A program made the translations under genes and the position numbers. Positions 9,414 through 18,070 of a stretch of DNA of 64,000 nucleotides are shown in pieces (position 1 is the first letter of the stretch; every line of letters begins with the position of its first letter). This DNA comes from Bacteroidales bacterium (GTDB lineage Bacteria; Bacteroidota; Bacteroidia; Bacteroidales; UBA932), in the NCBI GenBank assembly GCA_017561265.1, contig JAFZDJ010000010.1, positions 1-64,000 of the forward strand, in the 5' to 3' direction. The notes under the pieces are model-generated. The model saw nothing but the letters and a program-made list of their open reading frames with translations, searched no databases and had not been told where the DNA came from.

Positions 9414-10226
9414 TTACATTGCAAATGTGTTGAAACCTCCGTCCACCACGGCAACTGTGCCTGTGACGAACTTCGATGCGTCACTGATCAGATAATGAAT
9501 GGTGCCGCAAAGCTCTTCCGGCTCTCCCATACGTCCGAACGGAGTCTGTCTGATCACGTCTGCACCTCTCTGAGTCCAGCTTCCGTCAGGATTGGTGAGA
9601 AGGGTGCGGTTCTGTTCTGTGAGGAAGAATCCCGGAGCAATGGCATTCACTCGGATCTTCTCTCCGAACTTCTTGGCAACCTCGGTAGCAAGGAATGCTG
9701 TGAAATTGCTGATTCCTGCCTTTGCCGCTGCATATCCGGCTACTCGTGTCATCGGACGGAATGCTGCCATGCTCGAGAAATTGACGATTGTGCCTTCGCC
9801 CTGCTCCACCATCTGCTTCAGGAATACCTGTGAAGGAATGACTGTGCCGGTGAGGTTGAGGTCAAGAACCCTCTGGAATTCCTCCGGCTTGAGGTCGAAG
9901 AATGTTCCGTCTGGAGCAATGGTGGCTCCCGGCATGTTTCCTCCGGCTGCATTCAGAAGTGAATCCACGCGGCCATATGCAGCCTTGATGTCTGCAAGAT
10001 TCTGCTCAAGAACCTCCTGCTTCATCACATCGGTAGTGAGGAACATAGCTTCTCCGCCAGCTGCCTTTATATCTTCAACTATTGCATTTCCGGCCTCGGC
10101 TCTTCGTCCGAGGATCACAACCTTCGCTCCCTCAAGAGCAAGATATTTCGCGATTGCCTTTCCAAGGACACCTGTACCTCCGGTAATGACAACCACCTTT
10201 CCTGTTATATCAAACAACTTGTTCAT
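9414..10226 (-). CDS. SDR-family oxidoreductase (D-mannonate or gluconate dehydrogenase-like)
   Basis: Classical short-chain dehydrogenase of 270 residues. The NAD(P)-binding motif is TGGTGVLGKA near residue 13-22, NAAGG follows near 90, and the catalytic Ser-Tyr-Lys set is in NFSSMAAF and YAAAKAG. The C-terminal VVDGGF is typical. It resembles the SDR enzymes annotated as D-mannonate oxidoreductase or gluconate 5-dehydrogenase. The ATG at 10226 (MNKLFDITGK) was preferred over an in-frame TTG six codons earlier, since the fold begins at this point. It overlaps nothing if started here; the esterase gene stop lies eight bases upstream. It shares an operon with the esterase and DJ-1 genes. Confidence 0.85.
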   Translation of the reverse strand: MNKLFDITGKVVVITGGTGVLGKAIAKYLALEGAKVVILGRRAEAGNAIVEDIKAAGGEAMFLTTDVMKQEVLEQNLADIKAAYGRVDSLLNAAGGNMPGATIAPDGTFFDLKPEEFQRVLDLNLTGTVIPSQVFLKQMVEQGEGTIVNFSSMAAFRPMTRVAGYAAAKAGISNFTAFLATEVAKKFGEKIRVNAIAPGFFLTEQNRTLLTNPDGSWTQRGADVIRQTPFGRMGEPEELCGTIHYLISDASKFVTGTVAVVDGGFNTFAM

Positions 10227-10233
10227 AGTTATG

Positions 10234-11679
10234 TTATTTTTCAAGTTTCACCCAGAATGGCGCTACCGGCAGACCCTCTGTATTCTTGAGATTGCCAGGA
10301 TTGAAATCGCCCCAACCATAGCGTACTTCACATGGGTCATGTACGAATTCCGATCTGATTCTCAATACCTTAGGGCTTGATTCAAAGTATGCGTATGTAA
10401 CTGGGTAGAATACACCTTCGCTTCCTGCCACTTCAAGACCCTTGATCTCCATCCATCGGCTGAGACCGTTAGGAGTATTGGTGAGTTCGACGCCAAGCTC
10501 GTTGCTGTTCTGCATCCTGATGCATCTTACTGCTTCAGGACTGTCACATGCAACACGGCTGAATCCGTAGTTGCGGTTAAGTGCCAGATATGCAAGACGG
10601 TCACCGACTTCCTTCTTCCTCATAGGATGGATGTTGTCCATCTCAAACGGATCCACCAGGTCGTTAGTGACCACGATTCCGCAGTTAGGAATAGCGGCAG
10701 CAGCCTCATGCTGAGCCTCGCGGAGCATGGATGAATAACTAACCTCAGGTACAGGCTTGTATCTGTAAGGAGCTATTTCCACCATGTAGAACGGAAGTTC
10801 AGCGTCGGCATCGTCCCATTCTTCTCTCCAGTGGAGAACCATATTGTTCATGCGTTCTACGAACTGGTCATGTTTTCCTACATTCGAGCAACCCTGATAC
10901 CATATGAATCCCTTGACAGTATAACCTTTCACAGGATTGAGCATGGCATTGTATGCAAGGTATGGGCGCACGTAATGTACCTGAGCTTCGATTGCCTCGC
11001 GGCTGAGATCCTCATCCGGATATGTTTCAAGAATCTCCTTCGGAGTCCAGCTCTCGATGCGTGCTCCGCCATATGCACATGATACTATGCCTACAGGAAC
11101 ATCCAATGTCTCATTCAGTTTTCTGGCAAAGAAATATGCGGTAGCACTCATGTCAGGAATCGTAGATGATTCTGCTCCCTGCCATTTTGCATCCACCTCT
11201 GTCAAAGGCTCGTATGACTGCTTGATCGGAACGGTGAACATCCTGATTTTCTCTGTAGCAGCCGGTCCGCTTATATACTCCAACGCATTTTCCACAGGAC
11301 AGTTGTAGAAGCCTCGCATAGGCATTTCCATGTTGCTCTGTCCTGATGCGAACCAGACTTCGCCTACAAGGACATCGTTGATGCGGATGCTTGATCCGTC
11401 ACCCTTCACCGTCATGGAATGCTGCTTGTAGCTGGCAGCAGGTGTCGAGACCTTCACTGTCCATCTTCCGTCGGCATCGGCCTTTCCTTTGTATGAACTT
11501 CCGTTCCATGACGGAGTCACGGTCACCAGCGCACCTGGGGTTGCAGTACCCCATACGGCAGCTTCGGAATTCTGCTGAAGAACCATTCCGTCAGTGCAGA
11601 GGTTCGACATTGTTATCTTGGCCTGCGAGCTCATGCAGAGGCAGAGCATCGCGGCCATGATTGCGGTTATGCGTTTCAT
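10234..11679 (-). CDS. sialate O-acetylesterase family protein, secreted
   Basis: SGNH/SASA-type esterase of 481 residues. A signal peptide (residues 1-20, MKRITAIMAAMLCLCMSSQA) sends it to the periplasm or surface. An N-terminal beta domain of about 85 residues is followed by the esterase domain, whose nucleophile serine lies in WFASGQSNMEMPM near residue 115 and whose late Asp/His pair is in DNIHPMRKKEVGD. The family removes O-acetyl groups from sialic acid or from plant glycans such as xylan; the substrate here is not decided. It leads a minus-strand operon with an SDR dehydrogenase and a DJ-1 protein, suggesting use of a released sugar. Confidence 0.88.
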   Translation of the reverse strand: MKRITAIMAAMLCLCMSSQAKITMSNLCTDGMVLQQNSEAAVWGTATPGALVTVTPSWNGSSYKGKADADGRWTVKVSTPAASYKQHSMTVKGDGSSIRINDVLVGEVWFASGQSNMEMPMRGFYNCPVENALEYISGPAATEKIRMFTVPIKQSYEPLTEVDAKWQGAESSTIPDMSATAYFFARKLNETLDVPVGIVSCAYGGARIESWTPKEILETYPDEDLSREAIEAQVHYVRPYLAYNAMLNPVKGYTVKGFIWYQGCSNVGKHDQFVERMNNMVLHWREEWDDADAELPFYMVEIAPYRYKPVPEVSYSSMLREAQHEAAAAIPNCGIVVTNDLVDPFEMDNIHPMRKKEVGDRLAYLALNRNYGFSRVACDSPEAVRCIRMQNSNELGVELTNTPNGLSRWMEIKGLEVAGSEGVFYPVTYAYFESSPKVLRIRSEFVHDPCEVRYGWGDFNPGNLKNTEGLPVAPFWVKLEK

Positions 11680-11702
11680 GATCTTATGTGGTATGTTGAT
11701 TT

Positions 11703-12647
11703 CTAGAGATTGGCGAGACAGTCGGTCACGTTCTTTTCAATACGTGCCTGGATGTCTGCGCCTTCTGCCTTCTCGAACTTTTCTCCGACGATGTTCTCGT
11801 AAAGCTCAACGTAACGGTCTGTGATTCCGTTGACTATATCCTCAGTCATTTCAGGTACCTGCTGTCCGTCCTGACCCTGGAAACCATTGGCCATGAGCCA
11901 CTCGCGAACGAACTCCTTAGAAAGCTGCTTCTGCTTCTCTCCTGCTGCAAGACGCTCCTCGTAACCCTCTGCGTAGAAATAACGTGATGAGTCCGGAGTG
12001 TGGATCTCGTCCATGAGATAGATCTTTCCATCCTTCTTTCCGAACTCATACTTTGTGTCAACGAGAATAAGTCCCATCTTGGCTGCGATCTCAGTTCCTC
12101 TCTGGAAGATAGCCTGAGTGTAAGCCTCGAGCTGCTCGTAATCCTCCTTGCTCACGATACCCTGAGCGATGATCTCCTCCTTTGAAATGTCCTCGTCATG
12201 ACCCTCAGCTGCCTTTGTGGTAGGAGTGATGATAGGAGTAGGGAACTTCTGGTTCTCTACCATTCCCTCCGGCATCTCGACACCGCAGATTGTACGCTTG
12301 CCAGCCTTGTACTCTCTCCATGCATGTCCTGAAAGATAGCCTCTGATGACCATCTCAACCTTGAACGGCTCGCATTTGTGACCCACTGTCACCATAGGAT
12401 CAGGAACGGCGATCTTCCAGTTAGGAAGGATGTCTTCTGTAGCGTCAAGGAATTTTGCCGCAATCTGGTTGAGTACCTGACCCTTGAAAGGAATACCCTT
12501 AGGGAGGACAACGTCAAATGCTGATATACGGTCAGATACGACCATTACGAGATATTCGTCATTGATGCTGTACACGTCGCGTACCTTTCCCACATAGTGG
12601 CCGGTCTGGCCTGGAAAATTGAAATCTGTCTTTACGATTGCTTCCAT
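11703..12647 (-). CDS. purC: phosphoribosylaminoimidazole-succinocarboxamide synthase
   Basis: SAICAR synthase, which joins aspartate to CAIR with ATP in de novo purine synthesis. The 314-residue length is that of the longer, yeast-like form. Seen motifs include KVRDVYSI near the N-terminus, [28 protein letters not shown] and [13 protein letters not shown], and the ATP/Mg-binding [12 protein letters not shown]. It is a single gene with its own promoter box upstream. Confidence 0.96.
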   Translation of the reverse strand: MEAIVKTDFNFPGQTGHYVGKVRDVYSINDEYLVMVVSDRISAFDVVLPKGIPFKGQVLNQIAAKFLDATEDILPNWKIAVPDPMVTVGHKCEPFKVEMVIRGYLSGHAWREYKAGKRTICGVEMPEGMVENQKFPTPIITPTTKAAEGHDEDISKEEIIAQGIVSKEDYEQLEAYTQAIFQRGTEIAAKMGLILVDTKYEFGKKDGKIYLMDEIHTPDSSRYFYAEGYEERLAAGEKQKQLSKEFVREWLMANGFQGQDGQQVPEMTEDIVNGITDRYVELYENIVGEKFEKAEGADIQARIEKNVTDCLANL

Positions 12648-12686
12648 TGTATTATTGTTTTAAGATCATTCAGTTTTAACAACCTA

Positions 12687-12694
12687 CAAATATA
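12687..12694 (-). promoter_or_regulatory. -7 promoter box for purC
   Basis: On the minus strand this reads TATATTTG, a fit to TAnnTTTG, 39 bases ahead of the purC start. The same 14-base context recurs before the glycerophosphodiesterase gene at 16296. Confidence 0.5.
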
Positions 12695-12700
12695 ATGATT

Positions 12701-13675
12701 TTATCTGTATTCAGTCAGTTTGAGCCTGAATTTCCGGCTTCCGAAGTTCCGGAAGAAAAACGTGCCTGTCATCCCGAGATTCTCTCCTGTCATCACGAGC
12801 CTGTCTCCTGTCATCCCGAGCTTGTCGAGGGACCCCTTCACAGCCCTTCTCTCCCAATTTTCCGGATCAATGGTAAATACCACCGGTTCCTTCATCATTT
12901 CAGACTTGAAGCCAAGTCTTTCATACACCTCTCCTTCTGACCATTCCAGATCGGCATAGCTCATGATGTCATCAGGCTCCACTTCCTTGATGAATGCCTT
13001 CAGCAGCTTGCCCATGCCTCCGCTGACTCTGAGATCGGGGAGTGAGGCGTAGCGGGTCCACTCGTATGAACGGATCTCCTTCCCGTCCTTTATCCATCTG
13101 CGTGCGTTCGAGAATGTAGCCACAGCGATCAGCTTCCCTTCTGTCATCCCCGAGCCCCCTTCTGTCATCCCGAACTTCTCTCCTGTCATCCCGAGCTTGT
13201 CGAGGGACCTCATCTCCTCTGCAATATGCCCCGTATGCCTCTTCAGAAAAAGACCGTAACGGTACTTGCATGCAGCATATCCGTATGAATGGTGCTTGCT
13301 CAGAAACTCTTGAGCTTCAGCCTTTTCGATTCGCCTTATCTCGCAATTGCGTGCGTATGCCTGGCTGAAAAGTTCCAGATGGGCTAGAAGTCTTGACTCC
13401 ATCATCTCCCTCTGCCTTTTCCAACGGTCTTCCGTTATGATGAGGGGGTATCCTTCCTGTGACCTTGTCATGCGTATTGCCTCATATGTGTCTTCGCTTG
13501 TCTGCGTAGCTTCTTCCAATGTGCAGGAATTTATTTCCAGCGGCAGAATCATGCGGTCATGCCTTCCGTCAAGGGTCTTTGTACATATGACATCAAGCCC
13601 GTGACGCATCTGAAGGGAACATTCAAATCCGTTGGCTTTAAGAAAAGCTGATATGTCGTCGATGAGGCGGTGCAT
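12701..13675 (-). CDS. Mom/GNAT-like acyltransferase-fold protein with in-frame repeat insertions
   Basis: Protein of 324 residues. The N-terminal part (1-130) has a strand-rich look with PLEINSCTLEEATQ and is not recognised. The rest resembles the Mom-like GNAT group found in phages and scattered bacteria: EFLSKHHSYGYAACKYRYGLF, then LIAVATFSNARRW and a final SYADLEWSEGEVYERLGFK. Two stretches (SLDKLGMTGEKFGMTEG... near residue 170 and SLDKLGMTGDRLVMTG... near 290) are translated copies of a dispersed DNA repeat and are probably surface loops or tails. ATG at 13675 was chosen because the longer frame runs through umuD; a minus-strand TATCTTTG box lies only five bases upstream. Function unproven. 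Confidence 0.75.
   Translation of the reverse strand: MHRLIDDISAFLKANGFECSLQMRHGLDVICTKTLDGRHDRMILPLEINSCTLEEATQTSEDTYEAIRMTRSQEGYPLIITEDRWKRQREMMESRLLAHLELFSQAYARNCEIRRIEKAEAQEFLSKHHSYGYAACKYRYGLFLKRHTGHIAEEMRSLDKLGMTGEKFGMTEGGSGMTEGKLIAVATFSNARRWIKDGKEIRSYEWTRYASLPDLRVSGGMGKLLKAFIKEVEPDDIMSYADLEWSEGEVYERLGFKSEMMKEPVVFTIDPENWERRAVKGSLDKLGMTGDRLVMTGENLGMTGTFFFRNFGSRKFRLKLTEYR
12765..12834 (-). repeat. dispersed 21-bp-unit repeat inside a CDS, copy 1
   Basis: Two degenerate 21-base units starting CCTGTCATCCCGAG are followed by a longer final unit ending CTTGTCGAGGGACC. The element type is a widespread bacterial intergenic repeat whose reading frames give HPELVEG or SLDKLGMTG. Here it lies near the 3' end of the Mom/GNAT-like gene and keeps its frame. 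Confidence 0.85.
13139..13209 (-). repeat. dispersed 21-bp-unit repeat inside a CDS, copy 2
   Basis: Same layout as the copy at 12765: degenerate CTGTCATCCC units and the same end CCCGAGCTTGTCGAGGGACC. It lies in the middle of the same gene, in frame and same orientation. Confidence 0.85.
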
Positions 13676-13680
13676 GAGTG

Positions 13681-13688
13681 CAAAGATA
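13681..13688 (-). promoter_or_regulatory. -7 promoter box, possible leaderless start
   Basis: The minus strand reads TATCTTTG then CACTC then ATG. A -7 box this close to the start codon would place the transcript start at or next to the ATG of the Mom/GNAT-like gene. Confidence 0.5.
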
Positions 13689-13710
13689 TCAAAAATGGTT
13701 AAAGATTTGC

Positions 13711-13718
13711 TAACTTTG
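13711..13718 (+). promoter_or_regulatory. -7 promoter box for umuDC
   Basis: TAACTTTG fits TAnnTTTG and lies 17 bases before the umuD ATG. It is back to back with the opposite promoter at 13681. I see no clear LexA-type palindrome. Confidence 0.5.
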
Positions 13719-13735
13719 TCGGACAAGGTTGATAT

Positions 13736-14134
13736 ATGACAGAAAAAGAACTTCCGAAGATGGCTCAGGATGGGATTCATGCAGGATTTCCTTCCCCGGC
13801 TACAGATTATATGACTCAGGCGATTGACCTGAACCGTGAACTCGTAAAGCACCCGGCCGCCACATTCTATGGCAGGGTGGTGGGTGATTCCATGATAGAT
13901 GCAGGTGTTGAGGAAGGTGATATCCTCGTGATTGACAGGGCTTTGGATGCCCAGGACGGTGATATGGCCGTATGCTTCGTGGATGGTGAATTCACATTGA
14001 AGTACCTCAGATTCCATGACGGAGGTCTGACTCTTGTGCCGGCGAATGACAGATATCCGTCGATAGAAGTGGGAGAAGGTTCGGATTTCAAGATGTGGGG
14101 TGTCGTGACTTATGTCATCAAGAAAGTAAGATAG
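13736..14134 (+). CDS. umuD: UmuD-type S24 self-cleaving protein
   Basis: Subunit of the SOS mutagenesis polymerase, 132 residues. The self-cleavage site is IHAGFPSPATDY near residue 17-18 (Ala-Gly), the nucleophile serine is in VVGDSMIDAG near residue 50, and the general-base lysine is in FTLKYLRF near residue 87. After cleavage the short form binds UmuC to make the translesion polymerase. The umuC ATG follows the stop codon by one base, so the two are coupled. The gene is divergent from the Mom/GNAT-like gene. Confidence 0.93.
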   Translation: MTEKELPKMAQDGIHAGFPSPATDYMTQAIDLNRELVKHPAATFYGRVVGDSMIDAGVEEGDILVIDRALDAQDGDMAVCFVDGEFTLKYLRFHDGGLTLVPANDRYPSIEVGEGSDFKMWGVVTYVIKKVR

Positions 14135-14135
14135 A

Positions 14136-15404
14136 ATGTACGCATTGGTTGACTGCAATAATTTCTTCGTTTCATGCGAGAGGGTCTTCCGGCCGGAGCT
14201 GGAGGGCAAGGCTGTCGTTGTGCTTTCGAACAATGACGGCTGCGTCGTGTCACGAAGCAATGAAAGCAAGGCCATGGGCATAAAGATGGGCGTACCTTTC
14301 TATCAGGTGAAGCATTATGCGGATGAGGGAGTACTGCATGCTTGTTCTTCGAATTATGCGTTATATGGTGACCTCTCTTCCAGAGTCATGTCACTTCTTG
14401 CTGATGCGGTACCTAAGATAGAGATATATTCCATTGATGAGGCCTTTCTGCATCTTGAAGGCATCGATCCTGAAAAGGTTCCTCAGCTATGCCTGAATCT
14501 TGTGGATAAGATCCGCAAATGGGTGGGTGTACCTGTGAGCATAGGAGTGGCTCCGACCAAGACTCTGGCTAAGATTGCAAGCCATTTTGCCAAGAAATAT
14601 ACCGGATATCACGGCGTGTGTATGATGGATACGGATGCAAAAAGGCTTAAGGCTCTGGGACTTACACCTATAGATGACGTCTGGGGCATAGGACGAAGGC
14701 TCGCTCCCAAGATGCTCGAAAAGGGAGTGCGTACAGCCTTGGATTATGCTCTTCGTCCACGCGAGTGGGTTGCTTCCAATTTCCATGTCAACGGACTTCG
14801 TACATGGGAGGAATTGAATGGCCGTGTGGCTGTAGAAGAGGAACGTGAAGACAGGAGAAAGTCCATCTGTACGTCACGGTCATTTGCAGATATGGTCGAA
14901 GATGAGAAGGAACTTGTTCTGAGAGTTTCGGACTTTGCAGCCAAATGTGCGCAGAAGCTCAGGGAAGAGGATTCGGCGGCCTGTGATGTCACGACCTTCA
15001 TGTATACCAACCGTTTCAGGGATGATCTGGCTCAATATTTCCCGTCAGCAACCATCAGGCTGGATGTGGCTGCAAACAGTGCTCATGAAATAGTCAGTGC
15101 GGCTCTGAAAGCTTTCCGGACCATATATCGTCCAGGATATAAATACAAGAAGGCTGGAGTGACGGTAAGCAATATCATTGCGGCTGATGCAATCCAGGCT
15201 TCTATATTTGATTTTGATGATGAGCTCCGTAAGAAACAGGACAAGCTGTCCAAGGTAATGGATGCTGTGAACAGTTCGTCGCAGACTTCTTCAAAGCTTC
15301 GCCTTGCCACACAGCGTCCGGGTCATTATGCTGACGGGATACGAAGTGATTTCCGTTCACGTCTGTATTCTACATCGTTGGATGATATAATAGAAGTGCA
15401 CTGA
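14136..15404 (+). CDS. umuC: UmuC-type Y-family DNA polymerase V subunit
   Basis: Y-family translesion polymerase of 422 residues. The palm aspartate is in ALVDCNNFFVSCER at the N-terminus, and the second catalytic pair is in YSIDEAFLHLEG near residue 98-99. The little-finger region follows, and a UmuC C-terminal region ends with the protein. It copies past damaged bases at the cost of errors when joined to processed UmuD. A hairpin terminator overlaps the stop codon. Confidence 0.95.
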   Translation: MYALVDCNNFFVSCERVFRPELEGKAVVVLSNNDGCVVSRSNESKAMGIKMGVPFYQVKHYADEGVLHACSSNYALYGDLSSRVMSLLADAVPKIEIYSIDEAFLHLEGIDPEKVPQLCLNLVDKIRKWVGVPVSIGVAPTKTLAKIASHFAKKYTGYHGVCMMDTDAKRLKALGLTPIDDVWGIGRRLAPKMLEKGVRTALDYALRPREWVASNFHVNGLRTWEELNGRVAVEEEREDRRKSICTSRSFADMVEDEKELVLRVSDFAAKCAQKLREEDSAACDVTTFMYTNRFRDDLAQYFPSATIRLDVAANSAHEIVSAALKAFRTIYRPGYKYKKAGVTVSNIIAADAIQASIFDFDDELRKKQDKLSKVMDAVNSSSQTSSKLRLATQRPGHYADGIRSDFRSRLYSTSLDDIIEVH

Positions 15405-15430
15405 CATTGCTGCCGGTGCACTTCATCTTT
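15393..15430. terminator. hairpin terminator overlapping the umuC stop codon
   Basis: GAAGTGCAC at 15393-15401 pairs with GTGCACTTC at 15416-15424, followed by ATCTTTTG. The left arm includes the last umuC codons. It also lies behind the convergent glycerophosphodiesterase gene. Confidence 0.7.
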
Positions 15431-15446
15431 TGTAAAAATGTGATTC

Positions 15447-16256
15447 TTATCTGATTTCTGTTATTCCCATTTCTTTCATGAGATTTCTTGCTTCGAGAGG
15501 CTGATCTGTGGTCAGGTAGTCGACTCCGAGCTCGAACATTGTCTTCATATCATTCTCTTTGTTCACTGTCCATGCATTTGTGCTCATGTCCATCTTATGA
15601 GCCATCGATATCCATTTCTTCTTGAGATTCAGGACGTTGTAGTTGTAATCTATGCCATTGATCCCGGTTGCCTTCACCTTTTTCGGGCTCTTCTCTCCGC
15701 CAAGGTACTGTACTGTGAAGCCAGGAAGCTTCTCCGCCATCATCTCGCATATGTGGAAGCTGAAAGATATGAACATGACTCTTTCCGGGTCAAGCAGGTC
15801 GTGCTCCTTCAGTTTTGCAATCGTGAGTTCTATGAACCTGTCTTCCACCTCGTCCGATGAATGAGGCTTCATCTCATATACAAGCATGGTCTCGGGATAT
15901 TTCTTTCCCTGTTCCAGATACTGGTCGATGGTAGGGATGGTCTCCCCGTTCTTTATCTTGAAATCCTTGAAGTCGGAGTACGGATGCTTTTCGATCTTCC
16001 TGCCCTCGACATCGCTGTCGTGGTATACTATGAGCACTCCGTCCTGAGTCATGTTCACATCGAATTCGCTGCCCCAGAATCCTGCCTCCTGGGCGCATCT
16101 GAGCGCAGCCACGGAGTTCTTTGCATATCCGGCTTCTTCGCAGTTCCAGAATCCTCTGTGGGCTACGATGCCGGCTTTTCCCTGTGCGTCAGCTGCAGCA
16201 GGAATAAGAAGGAAGGCAGCGATGGCTGCGGTGATTATGGTTCTGAATCGTCTCAT
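15447..16256 (-). CDS. glycerophosphodiester phosphodiesterase, secreted
   Basis: GDPD-family enzyme of 269 residues that splits glycerophosphodiesters into glycerol 3-phosphate and an alcohol. A signal peptide (residues 1-24, ending ADAQ) puts it in the periplasm. Catalytic motifs are IVAHRGFW (His-Arg), SEFDVNMTQDG (Glu, Asp) and IVYHDSDV (His), all in the N-terminal third of the barrel. The final TTDQPLEA is typical. It is a single gene with a -7 box upstream. Confidence 0.92.
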   Translation of the reverse strand: MRRFRTIITAAIAAFLLIPAAADAQGKAGIVAHRGFWNCEEAGYAKNSVAALRCAQEAGFWGSEFDVNMTQDGVLIVYHDSDVEGRKIEKHPYSDFKDFKIKNGETIPTIDQYLEQGKKYPETMLVYEMKPHSSDEVEDRFIELTIAKLKEHDLLDPERVMFISFSFHICEMMAEKLPGFTVQYLGGEKSPKKVKATGINGIDYNYNVLNLKKKWISMAHKMDMSTNAWTVNKENDMKTMFELGVDYLTTDQPLEARNLMKEMGITEIR

Positions 16257-16295
16257 TATCAGTCTGTTTTATGTTCATCTAATCAATAGGTTCTA

Positions 16296-16303
16296 CAAAT
16301 ATA
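16296..16303 (-). promoter_or_regulatory. -7 promoter box for the glycerophosphodiesterase gene
   Basis: TATATTTG on the minus strand, 39 bases before the start codon, in a context (CTACAAATATAAT on the plus strand) nearly identical to that before purC. Confidence 0.5.
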
Positions 16304-16334
16304 ATTATTTTATAGCCGTTTACGCAAAAAATAT

Positions 16335-16342
16335 TAACTTTG
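16335..16342 (+). promoter_or_regulatory. -7 promoter box for pgi
   Basis: TAACTTTG fits TAnnTTTG and lies 42 bases before the pgi ATG, back to back with the glycerophosphodiesterase promoter. Confidence 0.5.
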
Positions 16343-16384
16343 CCAAGTTGTGTATAGACAAATGATTTAAAAATAAATACAATT

Positions 16385-17728
16385 ATGGTAAAGGTAAATT
16401 TGGGAGGCTGCAGCTCCTTTGTAAATGATGCAGACTACAAGGCTTATGTCGAGAAGGCTCTTGCCGCTCTTGATGTACTTGAGAACGAGACAGGTGCAGG
16501 AAATGATTTTCTTGGATGGAAACACCTTCCTTCCGAGACTCTCAACAGCACTCTCGTAGCTGACTGTGAGGCGATCAGAGACCTTTGGAAGTCAAAGGGA
16601 GTGGATCTCGTGGTGGTTATCGGTATCGGTGGTTCATACCTCGGTGCAAAGTGCGCTCTCGAGGCTCTTTCACATCAGTTCGCAAAGCAGCTCAAGAACA
16701 AGGACGAGGCTCCTGAGATCGTTTTCGCAGGACAGAATCTTTCAGAAGAGTATATGTGCGAGCTCATGGATCTGGTTCAGGAGAGAAACGCAGCTTGCGT
16801 TGTGATCTCGAAGTCAGGTACTACAACTGAGCCGGCTGTCGCTTTCCGTCTTATCAAGAAATATCTTGAGGATACATACGGCAAGGCTGAGGCTGCCGAG
16901 CGTATCGTGGCAGTTACAGACAAAGCTCGCGGAGCCCTCAAGGGACTTGCTACCCAGGAAGGCTACAATACTTTCGTGATCGAGGACAATGTAGGCGGTC
17001 GTTTCTCTGTTCTCACTCCAGTGGGAATCCTTCCTATCGTGCTTGCAGGCTTCGATATGAACGCAATGCTTCAGGGAGCCCTCGCAATGGAAGAGGCATG
17101 TGCAAAACCATGCGCTGAGTGCAACCCTGCAATCCAGTATGCTGCAATGCGTAATGCTCTCTACAATCAGGGTAAGAAGATAGAGATCCTTGTTGCCTAC
17201 AACCCTAAGCTCACATTCCTCGGCGAGTGGTGGAAGCAGCTCTACGGAGAGTCAGAAGGAAAGGATGGCCTCGGAATCTTCCCGGCATCTGTAAACTTCA
17301 CAACAGACCTTCACTCTATGGGTCAGTACATCCAGGATGGTGAGCGCACTCTCATGGAGACCGTAGTAAGCGTCGAGAAGAGCAACCGCTCTATGCTCAT
17401 CGAGAATGATCCTCAGAACCTTGACGGTCTCAACTTCCTCACAGGCAAGCATGTAGAGGAGTGCAACGCAATGGCTGAACTCGGAACAAAGCTTGCTCAC
17501 ATCGATGGAGGCGTTCCTCAGATCTCTCTCTCTATCGAGCGTGTGAACGAGTACAACCTCGGAGCTCTCTTCTATTTCTTCGAGAAGGCATGCGGTATCA
17601 GCGGCTATATGCTCGGCGTCAATCCGTTCGACCAGCCAGGCGTTGAGGCATACAAGAAGAACATGTTCGCCCTCCTCGGCAAGCCGGGTTATGAGGAGCA
17701 GGCAGAGGCTCTCAAGGCAAGACTTTAA
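16385..17728 (+). CDS. pgi: glucose-6-phosphate isomerase
   Basis: Converts glucose 6-phosphate and fructose 6-phosphate in glycolysis. The 447-residue length is that of the short bacterial form. Sugar-phosphate binding motifs GIGGSYLGAKC and ISKSGTTTEP lie near residues 80 and 140; the family signature GRFSVLTPVG is at about residue 208, and the catalytic region GESEGKDG near 285. It is a single gene with promoter box and hairpin terminator. Confidence 0.96.
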   Translation: MVKVNLGGCSSFVNDADYKAYVEKALAALDVLENETGAGNDFLGWKHLPSETLNSTLVADCEAIRDLWKSKGVDLVVVIGIGGSYLGAKCALEALSHQFAKQLKNKDEAPEIVFAGQNLSEEYMCELMDLVQERNAACVVISKSGTTTEPAVAFRLIKKYLEDTYGKAEAAERIVAVTDKARGALKGLATQEGYNTFVIEDNVGGRFSVLTPVGILPIVLAGFDMNAMLQGALAMEEACAKPCAECNPAIQYAAMRNALYNQGKKIEILVAYNPKLTFLGEWWKQLYGESEGKDGLGIFPASVNFTTDLHSMGQYIQDGERTLMETVVSVEKSNRSMLIENDPQNLDGLNFLTGKHVEECNAMAELGTKLAHIDGGVPQISLSIERVNEYNLGALFYFFEKACGISGYMLGVNPFDQPGVEAYKKNMFALLGKPGYEEQAEALKARL

Positions 17729-17770
17729 GACTATATGAGCAGCGTGAAGCTGCGTTTGGTATAATATCTG

Positions 17771-17807
17771 AAAAGGTCTGGGTGGATTTAACACTTAGAC
17801 CTTTTTT
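17771..17807 (+). terminator. intrinsic terminator after pgi
   Basis: AAAAGGTCT at 17771-17779 pairs with AGACCTTTT at 17797-17805, followed by a T run. Confidence 0.85.
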
Positions 17808-17813
17808 GATGTT

Positions 17814-18002
17814 ATGAACACAGGAGCCCTGCTCATGGCTCCGGAATCCGGAGAAAAGACTCGTGACAAGGAAGGACAGCTCCGCGCTGCCCGGAAGACA
17901 TTGTCGGAAGAAATAGCCGCCATCGATGAAAAATATACACGTCGTCTCAAGATCGTCTTCCGTCTCTGGCATACCCTTTGCAAAATCCTAAGTCACGGTT
18001 AG
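17814..18002 (+). CDS. small unrecognised ORF (62 residues)
   Basis: The only candidate gene in the 340-base gap between pgi and the TIR-FGE gene. It begins just after the pgi terminator and ends just before the next one. The product is charged and helix-prone with a short hydrophobic end (RLWHTLCKILS). An opposite-strand frame of equal length covers the same bases, so it may not be translated at all. No family was recognised. The rest of the gap holds two terminators. Confidence 0.22.
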   Translation: MNTGALLMAPESGEKTRDKEGQLRAARKTLSEEIAAIDEKYTRRLKIVFRLWHTLCKILSHG

Positions 18003-18030
18003 TTTAGTTGTTAATAATAGGGTTATGGTT

Positions 18031-18070
18031 CACCTCCCGGGCGGGTAAAATCGTCGGGGAGGTGTTTTTT
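18031..18070. terminator. intrinsic terminator at the island edge
   Basis: CACCTCCC at 18031-18038 pairs with GGGGAGGTG near 18056-18064, followed by TTTTTT. It overlaps the last bases of the minus-strand TIR-FGE gene, whose stop is at 18069. Confidence 0.75.

Noticed and set aside
9592..10380. 262-codon plus-strand frame
   Set aside because: It is the antisense shadow of the SDR dehydrogenase gene, which has a full set of catalytic motifs.
13676..14281. Minus-strand extension of the Mom/GNAT-like frame to 526 residues
   Set aside because: The extra part runs antisense through umuD and into umuC, and the ATG at 13675 has its own promoter box.
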